Positions 1 through 8,274 of a stretch of DNA of 28,574 nt are shown here, in pieces. The notes under the pieces are model-generated. The model did not search any database, was not told the DNA's origin, and saw only the letters and a program-made list of their open reading frames with translations. Numbering within the stretch: the first letter of the stretch is position 1; each line of letters begins with the position of its first letter. The translations under genes and the position numbers were made by a program. Source of the DNA: Brevundimonas sp. (GTDB lineage: Bacteria; Pseudomonadota; Alphaproteobacteria; Caulobacterales; Caulobacteraceae); the NCBI GenBank assembly GCA_022712235.1, contig JALAGW010000331.1, forward strand, positions 1 to 28,574, read 5' to 3'.

Positions 1-448
1 GCTTCTTGCGGCCCGGCTCGAACAGGCCTTCCTCGCGCAGCCGCCCCTTCAGCCGCTCCAACTGGGCCAGAAGCGCGCCGGCGCCGGCCGCCTCCATGCT
101 CTCGATCACGATCTGATAGGACGACCGCGCGGGATAGGAGGTGATCTTGCCGGTGACGATGACCTCCAGTCCGCTTTCCGGCTGGGCCCCCAGGCCCCGG
201 ACCACGCCCTTCCAGATGACGCCGTCGATGGCGGCCTTGTCGTCCTTGAGCGTCAGATAGACATGGCCCGAGGCGTGGCGGTTGACCTTGGAGATCTCGC
301 CGCGCAGGCGGACGTGACCGAAGCGGTCCTCCAGCGTGCGCTTCAGCGCGAAGCTGAGCTCCGAGATCGACAGGGGCGGATTGTTGTCGCGCGCGGCGGC
401 CGGCGCCTCGGCGGGGCCTTCAAAAGCATAGTCGTCGTCGGAGATCAT
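1..448 (-). CDS. xseA: Exodeoxyribonuclease VII large subunit, 5' part (runs off the left edge)
   Basis: This is the first 149 codons of the large, catalytic subunit of exonuclease VII, which degrades single-stranded DNA to short oligonucleotides together with XseB. What is visible is the N-terminal OB-fold: after a variable acidic leader (ISDDDYAFEG) come SISELSFALK at about residues 31-40, the LRGEISKVNRHASGHVYLTL stretch and DDKAAIDGVIWKG, all typical of this family. The catalytic domain lies beyond position 1. The ATG at 448 fits the usual family N-terminus. The gene is transcribed away from the small membrane protein at 514 across a 65-base spacer that must hold both promoters. The OB-fold identification is firm; the rest of the protein is not seen. 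Confidence 0.93.
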   Translation of the reverse strand, partial: MISDDDYAFEGPAEAPAAARDNNPPLSISELSFALKRTLEDRFGHVRLRGEISKVNRHASGHVYLTLKDDKAAIDGVIWKGVVRGLGAQPESGLEVIVTGKITSYPARSSYQIVIESMEAAGAGALLAQLERLKGRLREEGLFEPGRKK

Positions 449-513
449 GGCGCGACCTTAGCCCGTCTTGTCGCAGGCGGGAACGGGGCGGGGCCGCGCC
501 CGTTAGCTTGACC

Positions 514-675
514 ATGGAACCCGCCGATCCGCCCGGAACCGACCCGACCGAGCGCGCCCCGCGCGAGCAGCAGATGTCGCGCCGCAGCAATGCGCCTTCG
601 GTCAGTCCGTGGCTCGTGATCGGCGCCATCCTGTTGCTGGGGGCGGCGATCTATGTCGCCTCGGCCCTGTTCTGA
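514..675 (+). CDS. 53-residue one-helix membrane protein of unknown function
   Basis: I do not recognise a named family. The protein has a charged, proline-rich N-terminal half (MEPADPPGTDPTERAP) and a single predicted membrane helix at about residues 34-52 (WLVIGAILLLGAAIYVASAL) that ends one residue before the stop, so it looks like a tail-anchored or simple inner-membrane peptide. An internal ATG at codon 21 (MSRRSNAPSVSP) is an alternative start that would give a 33-residue peptide. The stop lies 14 bases before the lipoprotein start at 690, so the two are probably co-transcribed. The open frame with normal codon use and a hydrophobic C-terminus argues for a real gene, but function is unknown. 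Confidence 0.6.
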   Translation: MEPADPPGTDPTERAPREQQMSRRSNAPSVSPWLVIGAILLLGAAIYVASALF

Positions 676-689
676 AATGAGGAAGACCG

Positions 690-1127
690 ATGAAGATTTC
701 CGCTCTGACCGTCGTTTCCGCTGCGGCCCTCATCCTGGCCGCTTGCGGCGACAATCGCACCGACGATGTCGTCCAGCCCCCGGCGCCGGGCGCCGAGCCT
801 GCTCCGGTGACGGAAGCCCGCGCCGATGCGGCGACGGCCGAGGCCGCCCTGGCGTTCGGCATGTCCCGTTCGCAACTGGAGGACGCCGACCTTCTGTCCG
901 CTGACAACACCGACCTGGGCGACGTCGAAGCCCTGGTCCTGAACGCTTCCGGCCAGCTGACGCACCTGGTGGTCGAACTGGAGGGACCCGACGACGTCAA
1001 GGTGCAGGTTCCCGTCGACCAGGTTCGCGGACTGACGCGCAACAACGGCGCCGACAAGGATCTGGCCACGGATCTGACGGCGCAACAGCTCGCGGCCCTG
1101 CCGCGCTGGACGCCGCCGGCCCGGTAA
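690..1127 (+). CDS. PRC-barrel-like lipoprotein
   Basis: A 145-residue predicted lipoprotein. The signal peptide ends in the lipobox LAAC with Cys19, so the mature protein should be lipid-anchored. After an Ala/Pro/Glu-rich linker (about 20-52), residues 55-120 carry a sequence resembling a PRC-barrel: SRSQLEDADLLSADNTDLG, then VEALVLNASGQLTHLVVEL, ending in a VPVDQVRGL strand. PRC-barrel domains are small beta-barrels found in RimM, the photosynthetic reaction centre H subunit and many alphaproteobacterial envelope proteins. No catalytic residues are expected. A GAGGAAG ribosome site sits about 8 bases before the ATG. The gene follows the 53-residue membrane protein by 14 bases and precedes purD by 47 bases. 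The lipoprotein call is strong; the PRC-barrel assignment is moderate. Confidence 0.8.
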   Translation: MKISALTVVSAAALILAACGDNRTDDVVQPPAPGAEPAPVTEARADAATAEAALAFGMSRSQLEDADLLSADNTDLGDVEALVLNASGQLTHLVVELEGPDDVKVQVPVDQVRGLTRNNGADKDLATDLTAQQLAALPRWTPPAR

Positions 1128-1174
1128 CCCTCTCTTCGCTTGACCGCGACGGCTGAGCCGGTCATTGCGCGAGC

Positions 1175-2452
<1,278 letters not shown>

Positions 2453-2513
2453 GCGGCAGATCGTTGAGCGGACGCTTTACTCTCTCGGCATGACGACCTG
2501 CCTCGTTTCCCCT

Positions 2514-3032
2514 TTAGGAGACCGTGTAAGCCTGCGTGTCGATGTGTTCGCCGCTCATGAACTGCTGGATGGTGATCCGGCTGCCTTCGATCTTGTAGCG
2601 AATGGTGTCTTCCGAGCGCCAACGCCCCGGCTGACCACCATCCACTGCGCGCCAATCAACGTTGTCCGCATTTACGCGGCATTCGTTTGTCCAGACTGTG
2701 CCGTCATCGCGCGTATAGCGGACACGCGTGATCCCGCCAGTTTGGCTCAGGACGCGGATGATCGACGGATCACGTCCCATGACGTTGGCGATAGCGGCGC
2801 GACAAACCTTGCCCTTCTGAGAGTCCGTGAGGCTGGCAACACTTGCCATTGCAGCCGCCTCACCCACCTCCGGTTTAGGAACAGCGGCGGCATCTAGCGC
2901 TGCCGCGTTTGCAGCCTCTAGGGCAGCCTGTGCATCGAGAGCCGCGTCGTTGCCCTGGTCTCGCTCCGCACTGTCTTGCCCGCTACAAGCAGCCAGCATG
3001 GCGGCGAGACTGATCCCGATAATTCTTTGCAT
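2514..3032 (-). CDS. Hypothetical lipoprotein, lower GC than its neighbours
   Basis: A 172-residue predicted lipoprotein of no recognised family. The signal peptide ends in the lipobox LAAC with Cys16. Next comes an alanine-rich low-complexity linker (about 28-66), then a C-terminal domain of about 100 residues containing two cysteines (Cys77 and Cys118) that could form a disulfide, and a TRVRYTRDDGTVW beta-rich stretch with a DTIRYKIEGSRITIQQF strand pair. The domain resembles small beta-sheet envelope proteins, but I cannot name it. The DNA is visibly less GC-rich and uses more T- and A-ending codons than purD or the flanking L,D-transpeptidase. It ends 61 bases from the purD stop in convergent orientation, with no obvious terminator hairpin between. 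Confidence 0.75.
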   Translation of the reverse strand: MQRIIGISLAAMLAACSGQDSAERDQGNDAALDAQAALEAANAAALDAAAVPKPEVGEAAAMASVASLTDSQKGKVCRAAIANVMGRDPSIIRVLSQTGGITRVRYTRDDGTVWTNECRVNADNVDWRAVDGGQPGRWRSEDTIRYKIEGSRITIQQFMSGEHIDTQAYTVS

Positions 3033-3134
3033 GCTGGCCCCAATCGTTGATGAACGAACAGCGATAGGGGGAGAATCAAAAAATTGAAATCGGGACGTGC
3101 GCTAATGAGTTGGGTGTCCCGGCTCAGTTGGCCC

Positions 3135-3839
3135 TCAGGTCATGGCGAACAGAAGCCGCCCCTCGCCCATGCGCTCGCGCAAGGGGACCAGGTCGGCATG
3201 GGACACCGAGAAGCAGCCGTAGGACCGGCCCAGCTTGCCTTCGCGCGCCAGGAAGGCCGGGTCGGCGTAGTCGGCGCCGTGGATGATGATGGCCCGCTCG
3301 CGCGCCCGGCTGTTGGAATACTCCAGCCCGTCCAGCAGGACGTTCGGCCCCTGCTGCGAGCCCCAGTTGGCGCCCGCCGTGGCGTAGGCGCCGATGGACG
3401 ACATGTGGCTGTCCATTTCGTTCGAGAAGCGCTGGGCGAAGCCCGAGTGCGTCGGGTCCGACCCGCGGCCGTGGCTGGTGCGATAGGCCGTGACCCAGCC
3501 GCCCTCCAGATCGACCTCATAGAGGCGGTCCTCGCCCGAGAACTTCTGGAAATCGACCAGATACATCCGGTCGCGCTTGCTGATCTTGTGACCGTGGGTG
3601 TCCAGGGCGGCGTGGGCGCGCTCCATCAGGTCCTTGCGGACGACGCCGTGCGGATCGACGATCGGGCCGCTGGCCTTGGCCACGGAAACGGGCTGCGGCG
3701 TGACGGTCGGAACCGGAACGACCGGGAGGCTGGCAGGCGCGGCGCCGGCGAGCTGGAGGTTGGTGGTCGAAGCGGCGGAAGAACATCCCGCCAACAGGGC
3801 CGAACCGCCCAGGATCAGGCCACGTCTGGAAAGCCGCAT
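3135..3839 (-). CDS. Murein L,D-transpeptidase catalytic-domain lipoprotein (YkuD_2 type)
   Basis: Probably an envelope peptidoglycan-modifying enzyme that forms or exchanges 3-3 cross-links or attaches ligands to the stem peptide through an active-site cysteine. The N-terminus SRRGLILGGSALLAGC combines a twin-arginine-like start with a lipobox (Cys19), so it is likely exported and lipidated. The catalytic region has IIHGADYADP with His187 and GRSYGCFSVS with Cys209, the H...GRSxGC pattern of the YkuD_2 family (PF13645). Total length is 234 residues, with a proline/valine-rich linker at about 35-60. A GAGGGG ribosome site precedes the ATG. It is transcribed divergently from the amidohydrolase, across a 127-base spacer. 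Substrate choice is not evident from sequence. Confidence 0.88.
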   Translation of the reverse strand: MRLSRRGLILGGSALLAGCSSAASTTNLQLAGAAPASLPVVPVPTVTPQPVSVAKASGPIVDPHGVVRKDLMERAHAALDTHGHKISKRDRMYLVDFQKFSGEDRLYEVDLEGGWVTAYRTSHGRGSDPTHSGFAQRFSNEMDSHMSSIGAYATAGANWGSQQGPNVLLDGLEYSNSRARERAIIIHGADYADPAFLAREGKLGRSYGCFSVSHADLVPLRERMGEGRLLFAMT

Positions 3840-3966
3840 GCGACGCCCCTCGCACGATTAAACAACTGTATCGGCTTGTTTCACAAAGCGCCGTAACGAC
3901 GCAACCTGAGCCTTGGCGAAAGCCGCCGAGCCGTTAAGGTGCCGCCCGTAGTTCTGGGAGGGACCG

Positions 3967-5283
3967 ATGAAGAAACTGGCTCTGATTGTGACCGCTGCCG
4001 TTCTGGCCGCCACCTCGGCGCAGGCGCGGCAAGCCCCTGCGGTCGCAGCCGTTTCGGCGGAACAGCCGACCACGTTCGTCCAAGTGGGGCGACTTCTGGC
4101 CGATCCGGCCAGCGGCCGGGTGCTGCGCGATAAAACTCTCGTGATCAGAGGGAACCAAGTCGTCGAAATCCGCGACGGCTTCGTCGGCGAGGGCCAGGTG
4201 GTCGATCTGCGCGGCGCCTTCGTCCTGCCCGGCCTGATCGACAGCCACGTCCACCTGACCAGCCAGCAGAACCCCAACGGACGTCTGGAGGAGGTGACCC
4301 AGTCGACCGCGACCCAGGCCATGGTCGGCGCCCGCTATGCGCGTCGCACCCTGAACGCCGGCTTTACCACGGTCGCCGACCTGGGGGCCAGCAACGAGGC
4401 CATCTTCGCCCTGCGCGAGGCGGTAAGGCGCGGCGACGTGCCGGGACCGCGCATCATCGCGGCGGGCTCGGCCGTCTCGGTCCACGGCGGGCACGGCGAC
4501 ACCAACGGCTATCGCGAGGACATCATGCATGTCCTGTCGCCGGAAAGCGTCTGCTCGGGGGCCGAGGACTGCATGCGGGCGGTGCGCCTGCAGGTCCGCA
4601 GCGGCGCCGACATCATCAAGATCACCGCGACGGGCGGCGTCCTGTCCAACACGGCGGCCGGTCTGGCCCAGCAGTTCAGCGAGGATGAACTGGCCGCCAT
4701 CGTCGCCTCGGCCCACCGCATGGGACGCCAGGTCACGGCCCACGCCCACGGCGTCGACGGCATCAACGCCTTCCTCAAGGCAGGCGGCGACTCCATCGAA
4801 CACGGCACCTATCTGGACGACGAATCCATGCGTCTGTTCAAGGCGCATGACGCCTGGCTGGTCCCGACCCTGATGGCCGGCGACTATGTGGCGCGCGTGG
4901 CCGCCAGCCCGGACAACTTCTTCACCCCGGCCCAGACCGCCAAGGCGCTGGAGGCCGGACCCAAGATGCTGGACATGGCGCGTCGCGCCCATGCCGGCGG
5001 CGTCCGTATCGCCTTCGGCACTGACACCGGCGTCTCGGCGCACGGCGACAACGCCCAGGAGTTCGCCCTTCTGGTCCGCGCCGGCCTGACCCCGCTGGAG
5101 GCCATCCAGGCCGCCACCGTCGGCGCCGCCGAGCACCTGAAGATTTCGAACGAGGCCGGGCGGTTGGCGCCGGGCATGCCCGCCGACCTGATCGCGGTCT
5201 CGGGCGACCCGCTCAGCGACGTGACGGAACTGGAACGCGTCCGCTTCGTGATGAAGGGCGGCCAGGTCTTCCGTCAGGACTGA
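3967..5283 (+). CDS. Secreted metal-dependent amidohydrolase / Xaa-dipeptidase (COG1228)
   Basis: A 438-residue amidohydrolase-superfamily protein with a cleavable signal peptide (about 1-20, ending SAQA). The binuclear metal site is complete: DSHVH with His94 and His96, the bridging lysine in IIKIT (Lys218), His259 and/or His261 in TAHAHG, His279 in SIEHGT and the catalytic Asp353 in FGTDTG. This pattern and overall sequence match the COG1228 group characterised as dipeptidases (prolidase-like, and Xaa-Arg/Lys dipeptidases described in Caulobacter), so a periplasmic peptide-scavenging role is likely. A GGGAGGGA ribosome site lies just before the ATG. The 3' end overlaps lpxK tail-to-tail by 10 bases. 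The exact substrate is inference. Confidence 0.93.
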   Translation: MKKLALIVTAAVLAATSAQARQAPAVAAVSAEQPTTFVQVGRLLADPASGRVLRDKTLVIRGNQVVEIRDGFVGEGQVVDLRGAFVLPGLIDSHVHLTSQQNPNGRLEEVTQSTATQAMVGARYARRTLNAGFTTVADLGASNEAIFALREAVRRGDVPGPRIIAAGSAVSVHGGHGDTNGYREDIMHVLSPESVCSGAEDCMRAVRLQVRSGADIIKITATGGVLSNTAAGLAQQFSEDELAAIVASAHRMGRQVTAHAHGVDGINAFLKAGGDSIEHGTYLDDESMRLFKAHDAWLVPTLMAGDYVARVAASPDNFFTPAQTAKALEAGPKMLDMARRAHAGGVRIAFGTDTGVSAHGDNAQEFALLVRAGLTPLEAIQAATVGAAEHLKISNEAGRLAPGMPADLIAVSGDPLSDVTELERVRFVMKGGQVFRQD

Positions 5284-6287
5284 TCTAGGCGATCCCGCAG
5301 GAAGTCGGCGAAGGCCGCTTCCTGCTCCAGCCGCGCGACGACCGGCCAGGCGACGATCCGTTCGCGCCACGCGGGCGGCAGACGCACCCAGTCCTTCTCG
5401 GTCGTGACCAGGCCCGCCGCGAACAGTTCGGCTCGCTCCGTCAGGAAGGCGAAGTCGCGCTCCGACAGTTCGGCGTGGTCGGGGAAGGGGACGAAGTCCT
5501 TGAGGTCGCAGCCGGCGGCGATCAGCGAGCGCTCGACCTTCCACGGCTTGGCGATGCCGGCGAAGCCGACCTGAGGCCCCGACGGCGGAGCCGCGGCGGG
5601 CTCCAGCCGGGCGATGAAGACGGGCCGGTCGCCGAAGGTTTCGACCAGTTCGGGAGCGGCCTCGGCCAGGTCGGCGGGCAGCAGGATGATGACGGCGTCG
5701 GCGCGGGCCAGACCCGCTTTCAGCGGCTCGCGCATCGGGCCGGACGGAAAGACCGAACCGTCGCCAAAGGGCCATTCGTCGCCGCGCGTCTCGCCGTCGA
5801 CGACGATCAGGCTGAGACTCTTCTTCAGCGCCGGGTTCTGATGGGCGTCGTCCAGCACCAGGGCCTGAGCGCCCGCCGCGACGGCGGCTTTCGCCCCGGC
5901 CACGCGGTCGCGGGCGATCCAGGCGGGGGCGTCGGCGGCCAGCATCAGCGGCTCGTCGCCGACTTCGGCGGCGGTGTGGGCGCCGAGGTCCACCTGAACG
6001 GGACCTTCCAGCGATCCGCCATAGCCGCGCGACAGGGCGGCGGGCTTGATCCCCTGGGCGCGCAGCAAGCGCAGGACCTCGCGCGCGATCGGCGTCTTGC
6101 CAGATCCGCCGACCGTCAGATTGCCGATGGAGATGACCGGGGCGCCGGGATCCACCGGCGTGGCCCTGGCGATGCGCCGCGCGGTGACGCCGGCCCAGAT
6201 CCATGAGGCGGGTTTCAGCAGCAGACGCGCGACGGGGGCGTGGCGACGGTCGCGGCTGTACCACCAGCGGGGGGTGTTCAGCTTCAT
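5274..6287 (-). CDS. lpxK: Tetraacyldisaccharide 4'-kinase
   Basis: Phosphorylates the 4' position of the tetraacyl-disaccharide 1-phosphate to make lipid IVA, the sixth step of lipid A synthesis, at the cytoplasmic face of the inner membrane. The 337-residue protein starts MKLNTPRWWYSR, has a hydrophobic anchor region at about 20-34 and the P-loop GNLTVGGSGKTP at 55-66. LSRGYGG and VLDDAHQNP follow, the latter with the DD(G/A)xQ motif typical of LpxK. I chose the ATG at 6287 rather than an upstream in-frame start because it overlaps the waaA stop as ATGA, a translational-coupling signature. The C-terminus ends RDRLDQS and overlaps the end of the amidohydrolase gene by 10 bases in the opposite direction. 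Confidence 0.95.
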   Translation of the reverse strand: MKLNTPRWWYSRDRRHAPVARLLLKPASWIWAGVTARRIARATPVDPGAPVISIGNLTVGGSGKTPIAREVLRLLRAQGIKPAALSRGYGGSLEGPVQVDLGAHTAAEVGDEPLMLAADAPAWIARDRVAGAKAAVAAGAQALVLDDAHQNPALKKSLSLIVVDGETRGDEWPFGDGSVFPSGPMREPLKAGLARADAVIILLPADLAEAAPELVETFGDRPVFIARLEPAAAPPSGPQVGFAGIAKPWKVERSLIAAGCDLKDFVPFPDHAELSERDFAFLTERAELFAAGLVTTEKDWVRLPPAWRERIVAWPVVARLEQEAAFADFLRDRLDQS

Positions 6288-7585
6288 CGGCGGCCTCGCG
6301 ACGGGGCGGCGGGCAGATGCGCCTGCAAGGCCAGCCACAGGCGATCCAGCCCGGCGGCGGCCTCGGCGGCGGCGCGGCGGGCGCGCTCGCCCATGTCGCG
6401 CGCCGCCTCGGGAGCCGCCAGCAGGGGGGCGACGACGCCGGGCAGTTCCGCCGGCGACAGCACCGAGACCAGGCCGCCGGAGTTTTTCAGCATCCGCGTG
6501 ACCGCGTTCCAGTTGCTGGCGTCGGGGCCTGTGACGATGGGCTTGCCCAGACGCGCCGGCTCCAGCGGATTGTGGCCGCCCACGGCCCCGCCGCCCAGAG
6601 CGGGCGCGAAGGAGCCGCCCATGACCACCACGTCGGCCAGCCGCATGAACAGGCCCAGTTCGCCGAGGGTGTCGGCCAGATAGATGTCGGTGTCGTCGGT
6701 GATCGGCTGGCGCAGGCTGCGCCGGGCGAAGCTGTAGCCGTCCTGAGCCAGCGACCGGGCGATCTCGTCGGCGCGATCGGGGTGGCGCGGCACGACGATC
6801 AGGAACAGGCGGTCGGCCAGATGGTCCAGCGCCCCGACGATGGCCATTTCCTCGTGCTCGTGGGTGCTGGCGGCGACCACGACGGGGCGGTCGTCGATCA
6901 GGGCCGACAGACGGCCGAACTCGCCCTTGTCATAGGGCAGAGGCTCGCCCGACAGCTTCAGGTTCACCTGACCGTCCACGCGGGCGCCGAGCGCCGTCAG
7001 CCGGTCGGCGCTGGCCTGATCCTGCGGCCAGACATGGGTGAAGCAGGCCATCAGGGCGCGCGCCATGCCGGGGGCCTTCTTCCAGCCCTCGGCGGTCTTG
7101 TCGGTGATGCGGGCGCTGACCAGGGCCAGGGCGACGCCGCGCTTTTTCGCCGCCGTCAGCAGATTGGGCCACAGCTCGCTCTCGACAAAGACGCCGATGG
7201 TCGGCCGCCAGTGGTCGAGGAAGGCGGCCACCGCGCCGGGGCTGTCCACCGGGGCGAACTGGTGGATGACGCCGGGCGGCAGGCGCTGGGCCAGGATCTG
7301 CGCCGAGGTCAGGGTGCCGGTGGTGACCAGGACGGTCACGTCGGGGCGGTCCTTGCGGATGCGCTCGGCCAGGGGAAGGATGGACAGGGCCTCGCCGACG
7401 CTGACCCCGTGAATCCAGATCAGCGGTCCGTCAGGGCGCGCGGCGCCGGCCAGCCCCAGGCGCTCATCGACCCGCTGGGGGTCTTCCTTGCCTTGCTTGA
7501 CGCGGGCGTCGAGCAGGCGCGGGGCCAGGGGCTCCATCAGCCGGGTCAGCAGGCGATAGGCGATCAGGGCGGGGCTGAAGATCAC
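6284..7585 (-). CDS. waaA: 3-deoxy-D-manno-octulosonic acid (Kdo) transferase
   Basis: Transfers Kdo from CMP-Kdo to lipid IVA, building the inner core of LPS at the cytoplasmic membrane. It is a 433-residue GT-B glycosyltransferase with the family pattern HGVSVGE (59-65; the Glu is the expected catalytic base), VTTGTLTSAQ, ESELWPNLL (from 136) and the C-terminal donor-site segment GGSFAPALGGGAVGGHNPLEP. An N-terminal hydrophobic segment (FSPALIAYRLL) fits the membrane anchor. The start is inferred as GTG at 7585, two bases after the DUF374 stop (TGAGCGTG); no ATG is available near the proper N-terminus. The stop overlaps the lpxK ATG. Whether it adds one or two Kdo units cannot be read from sequence. 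Confidence 0.94.
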   Translation of the reverse strand: MIFSPALIAYRLLTRLMEPLAPRLLDARVKQGKEDPQRVDERLGLAGAARPDGPLIWIHGVSVGEALSILPLAERIRKDRPDVTVLVTTGTLTSAQILAQRLPPGVIHQFAPVDSPGAVAAFLDHWRPTIGVFVESELWPNLLTAAKKRGVALALVSARITDKTAEGWKKAPGMARALMACFTHVWPQDQASADRLTALGARVDGQVNLKLSGEPLPYDKGEFGRLSALIDDRPVVVAASTHEHEEMAIVGALDHLADRLFLIVVPRHPDRADEIARSLAQDGYSFARRSLRQPITDDTDIYLADTLGELGLFMRLADVVVMGGSFAPALGGGAVGGHNPLEPARLGKPIVTGPDASNWNAVTRMLKNSGGLVSVLSPAELPGVVAPLLAAPEAARDMGERARRAAAEAAAGLDRLWLALQAHLPAAPSRGRR

Positions 7586-7587
7586 GC

Positions 7588-8274
7588 TCAGACGCGCTCC
7601 AGCCCGGCGAGGGCGTCGGCGCGGGCCTCGACCGCGGTCAGGCGCTCGGTCCAGGCGGCGGCGACGTCGGATATCTCGGCGCCCTTGGGATACCAGGCCT
7701 TGTCCCAGACGACGGCGCCCTTGCCGAAGGGCAGGGGCAAGACCGCCTTGTCCCAGCTGTTCAGCCGGATCGCCGGCTTGCACGACAGGCCGATGAAGAG
7801 GACCGGCGCGTCCGAGATCTTCGCCATCAGCGGCAGGCCCTCGGCCATCTGACGCGCCGGGCCGCGCGGACCGTCCGGCGTGACCGCCAGGGCGCCGATC
7901 TTCAGCTGTTTCAGGCCGTCGCGCAGGGCCTGGGTCCCGCCCTTGGCCTTCTCCGCCTTGTCCTTGTTGCTCGATGATCCTCGCACGGCGGGGAATCCCT
8001 GGCGCGCCACGGCCTTGGCGATGAACTCGCCGTCCGCGGACAGGGAGATCAGGGCCTTGGCCGGCTGCGCCTTGTCCAGCGGCCAGCAGACGGGAGACAG
8101 GCCGATGCGCGAGTGCCAGAAGGCGCACAGGACCCCGCCGCCCTCGGTCCAGACCTCTTCGGCGACCTGCTCGTTCTCATGGGTCCAGCGGATGGTGGCG
8201 AAGCAGAACCGCATCCACGCCGACAGAAGCCAGGCGGCGGCGTTCTGGACCGCTGGATTGCGCAGCGGCCTCAT
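7588..8274 (-). CDS. DUF374 lysophospholipid acyltransferase-like protein
   Basis: A 228-residue member of the DUF374 (PF04028) family, distantly related to glycerolipid and lipid A acyltransferases. Signatures are FWHSR at 52-56 (in the place of the acyltransferase HxxxxD-type motif), SADGE at 79-83, RGSSS at 98-102 and TPDGPRGP at 132-139. An N-terminal amphipathic or membrane helix (about 10-28) suggests inner-membrane association. Its position directly ahead of waaA and lpxK, coupled on both sides (ATGA overlap with the ABC exporter, 2-base gap to waaA), strongly suggests a step in lipid A or LPS core acylation, but the donor and acceptor are not known from sequence. The family assignment is secure; the substrate is inference. 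Confidence 0.9.
   Translation of the reverse strand: MRPLRNPAVQNAAAWLLSAWMRFCFATIRWTHENEQVAEEVWTEGGGVLCAFWHSRIGLSPVCWPLDKAQPAKALISLSADGEFIAKAVARQGFPAVRGSSSNKDKAEKAKGGTQALRDGLKQLKIGALAVTPDGPRGPARQMAEGLPLMAKISDAPVLFIGLSCKPAIRLNSWDKAVLPLPFGKGAVVWDKAWYPKGAEISDVAAAWTERLTAVEARADALAGLERV

Noticed and set aside
3934..6264. A 776-codon minus-strand frame spanning the amidohydrolase and part of lpxK
   Set aside because: It is out of frame with lpxK and antisense to the amidohydrolase; no domain is seen.
7586..8128. N-terminal extension of waaA into the DUF374 gene
   Set aside because: The extended frame is an Arg/Gly-rich shadow of the DUF374 gene; the GTG at 7585 gives the family-typical N-terminus.
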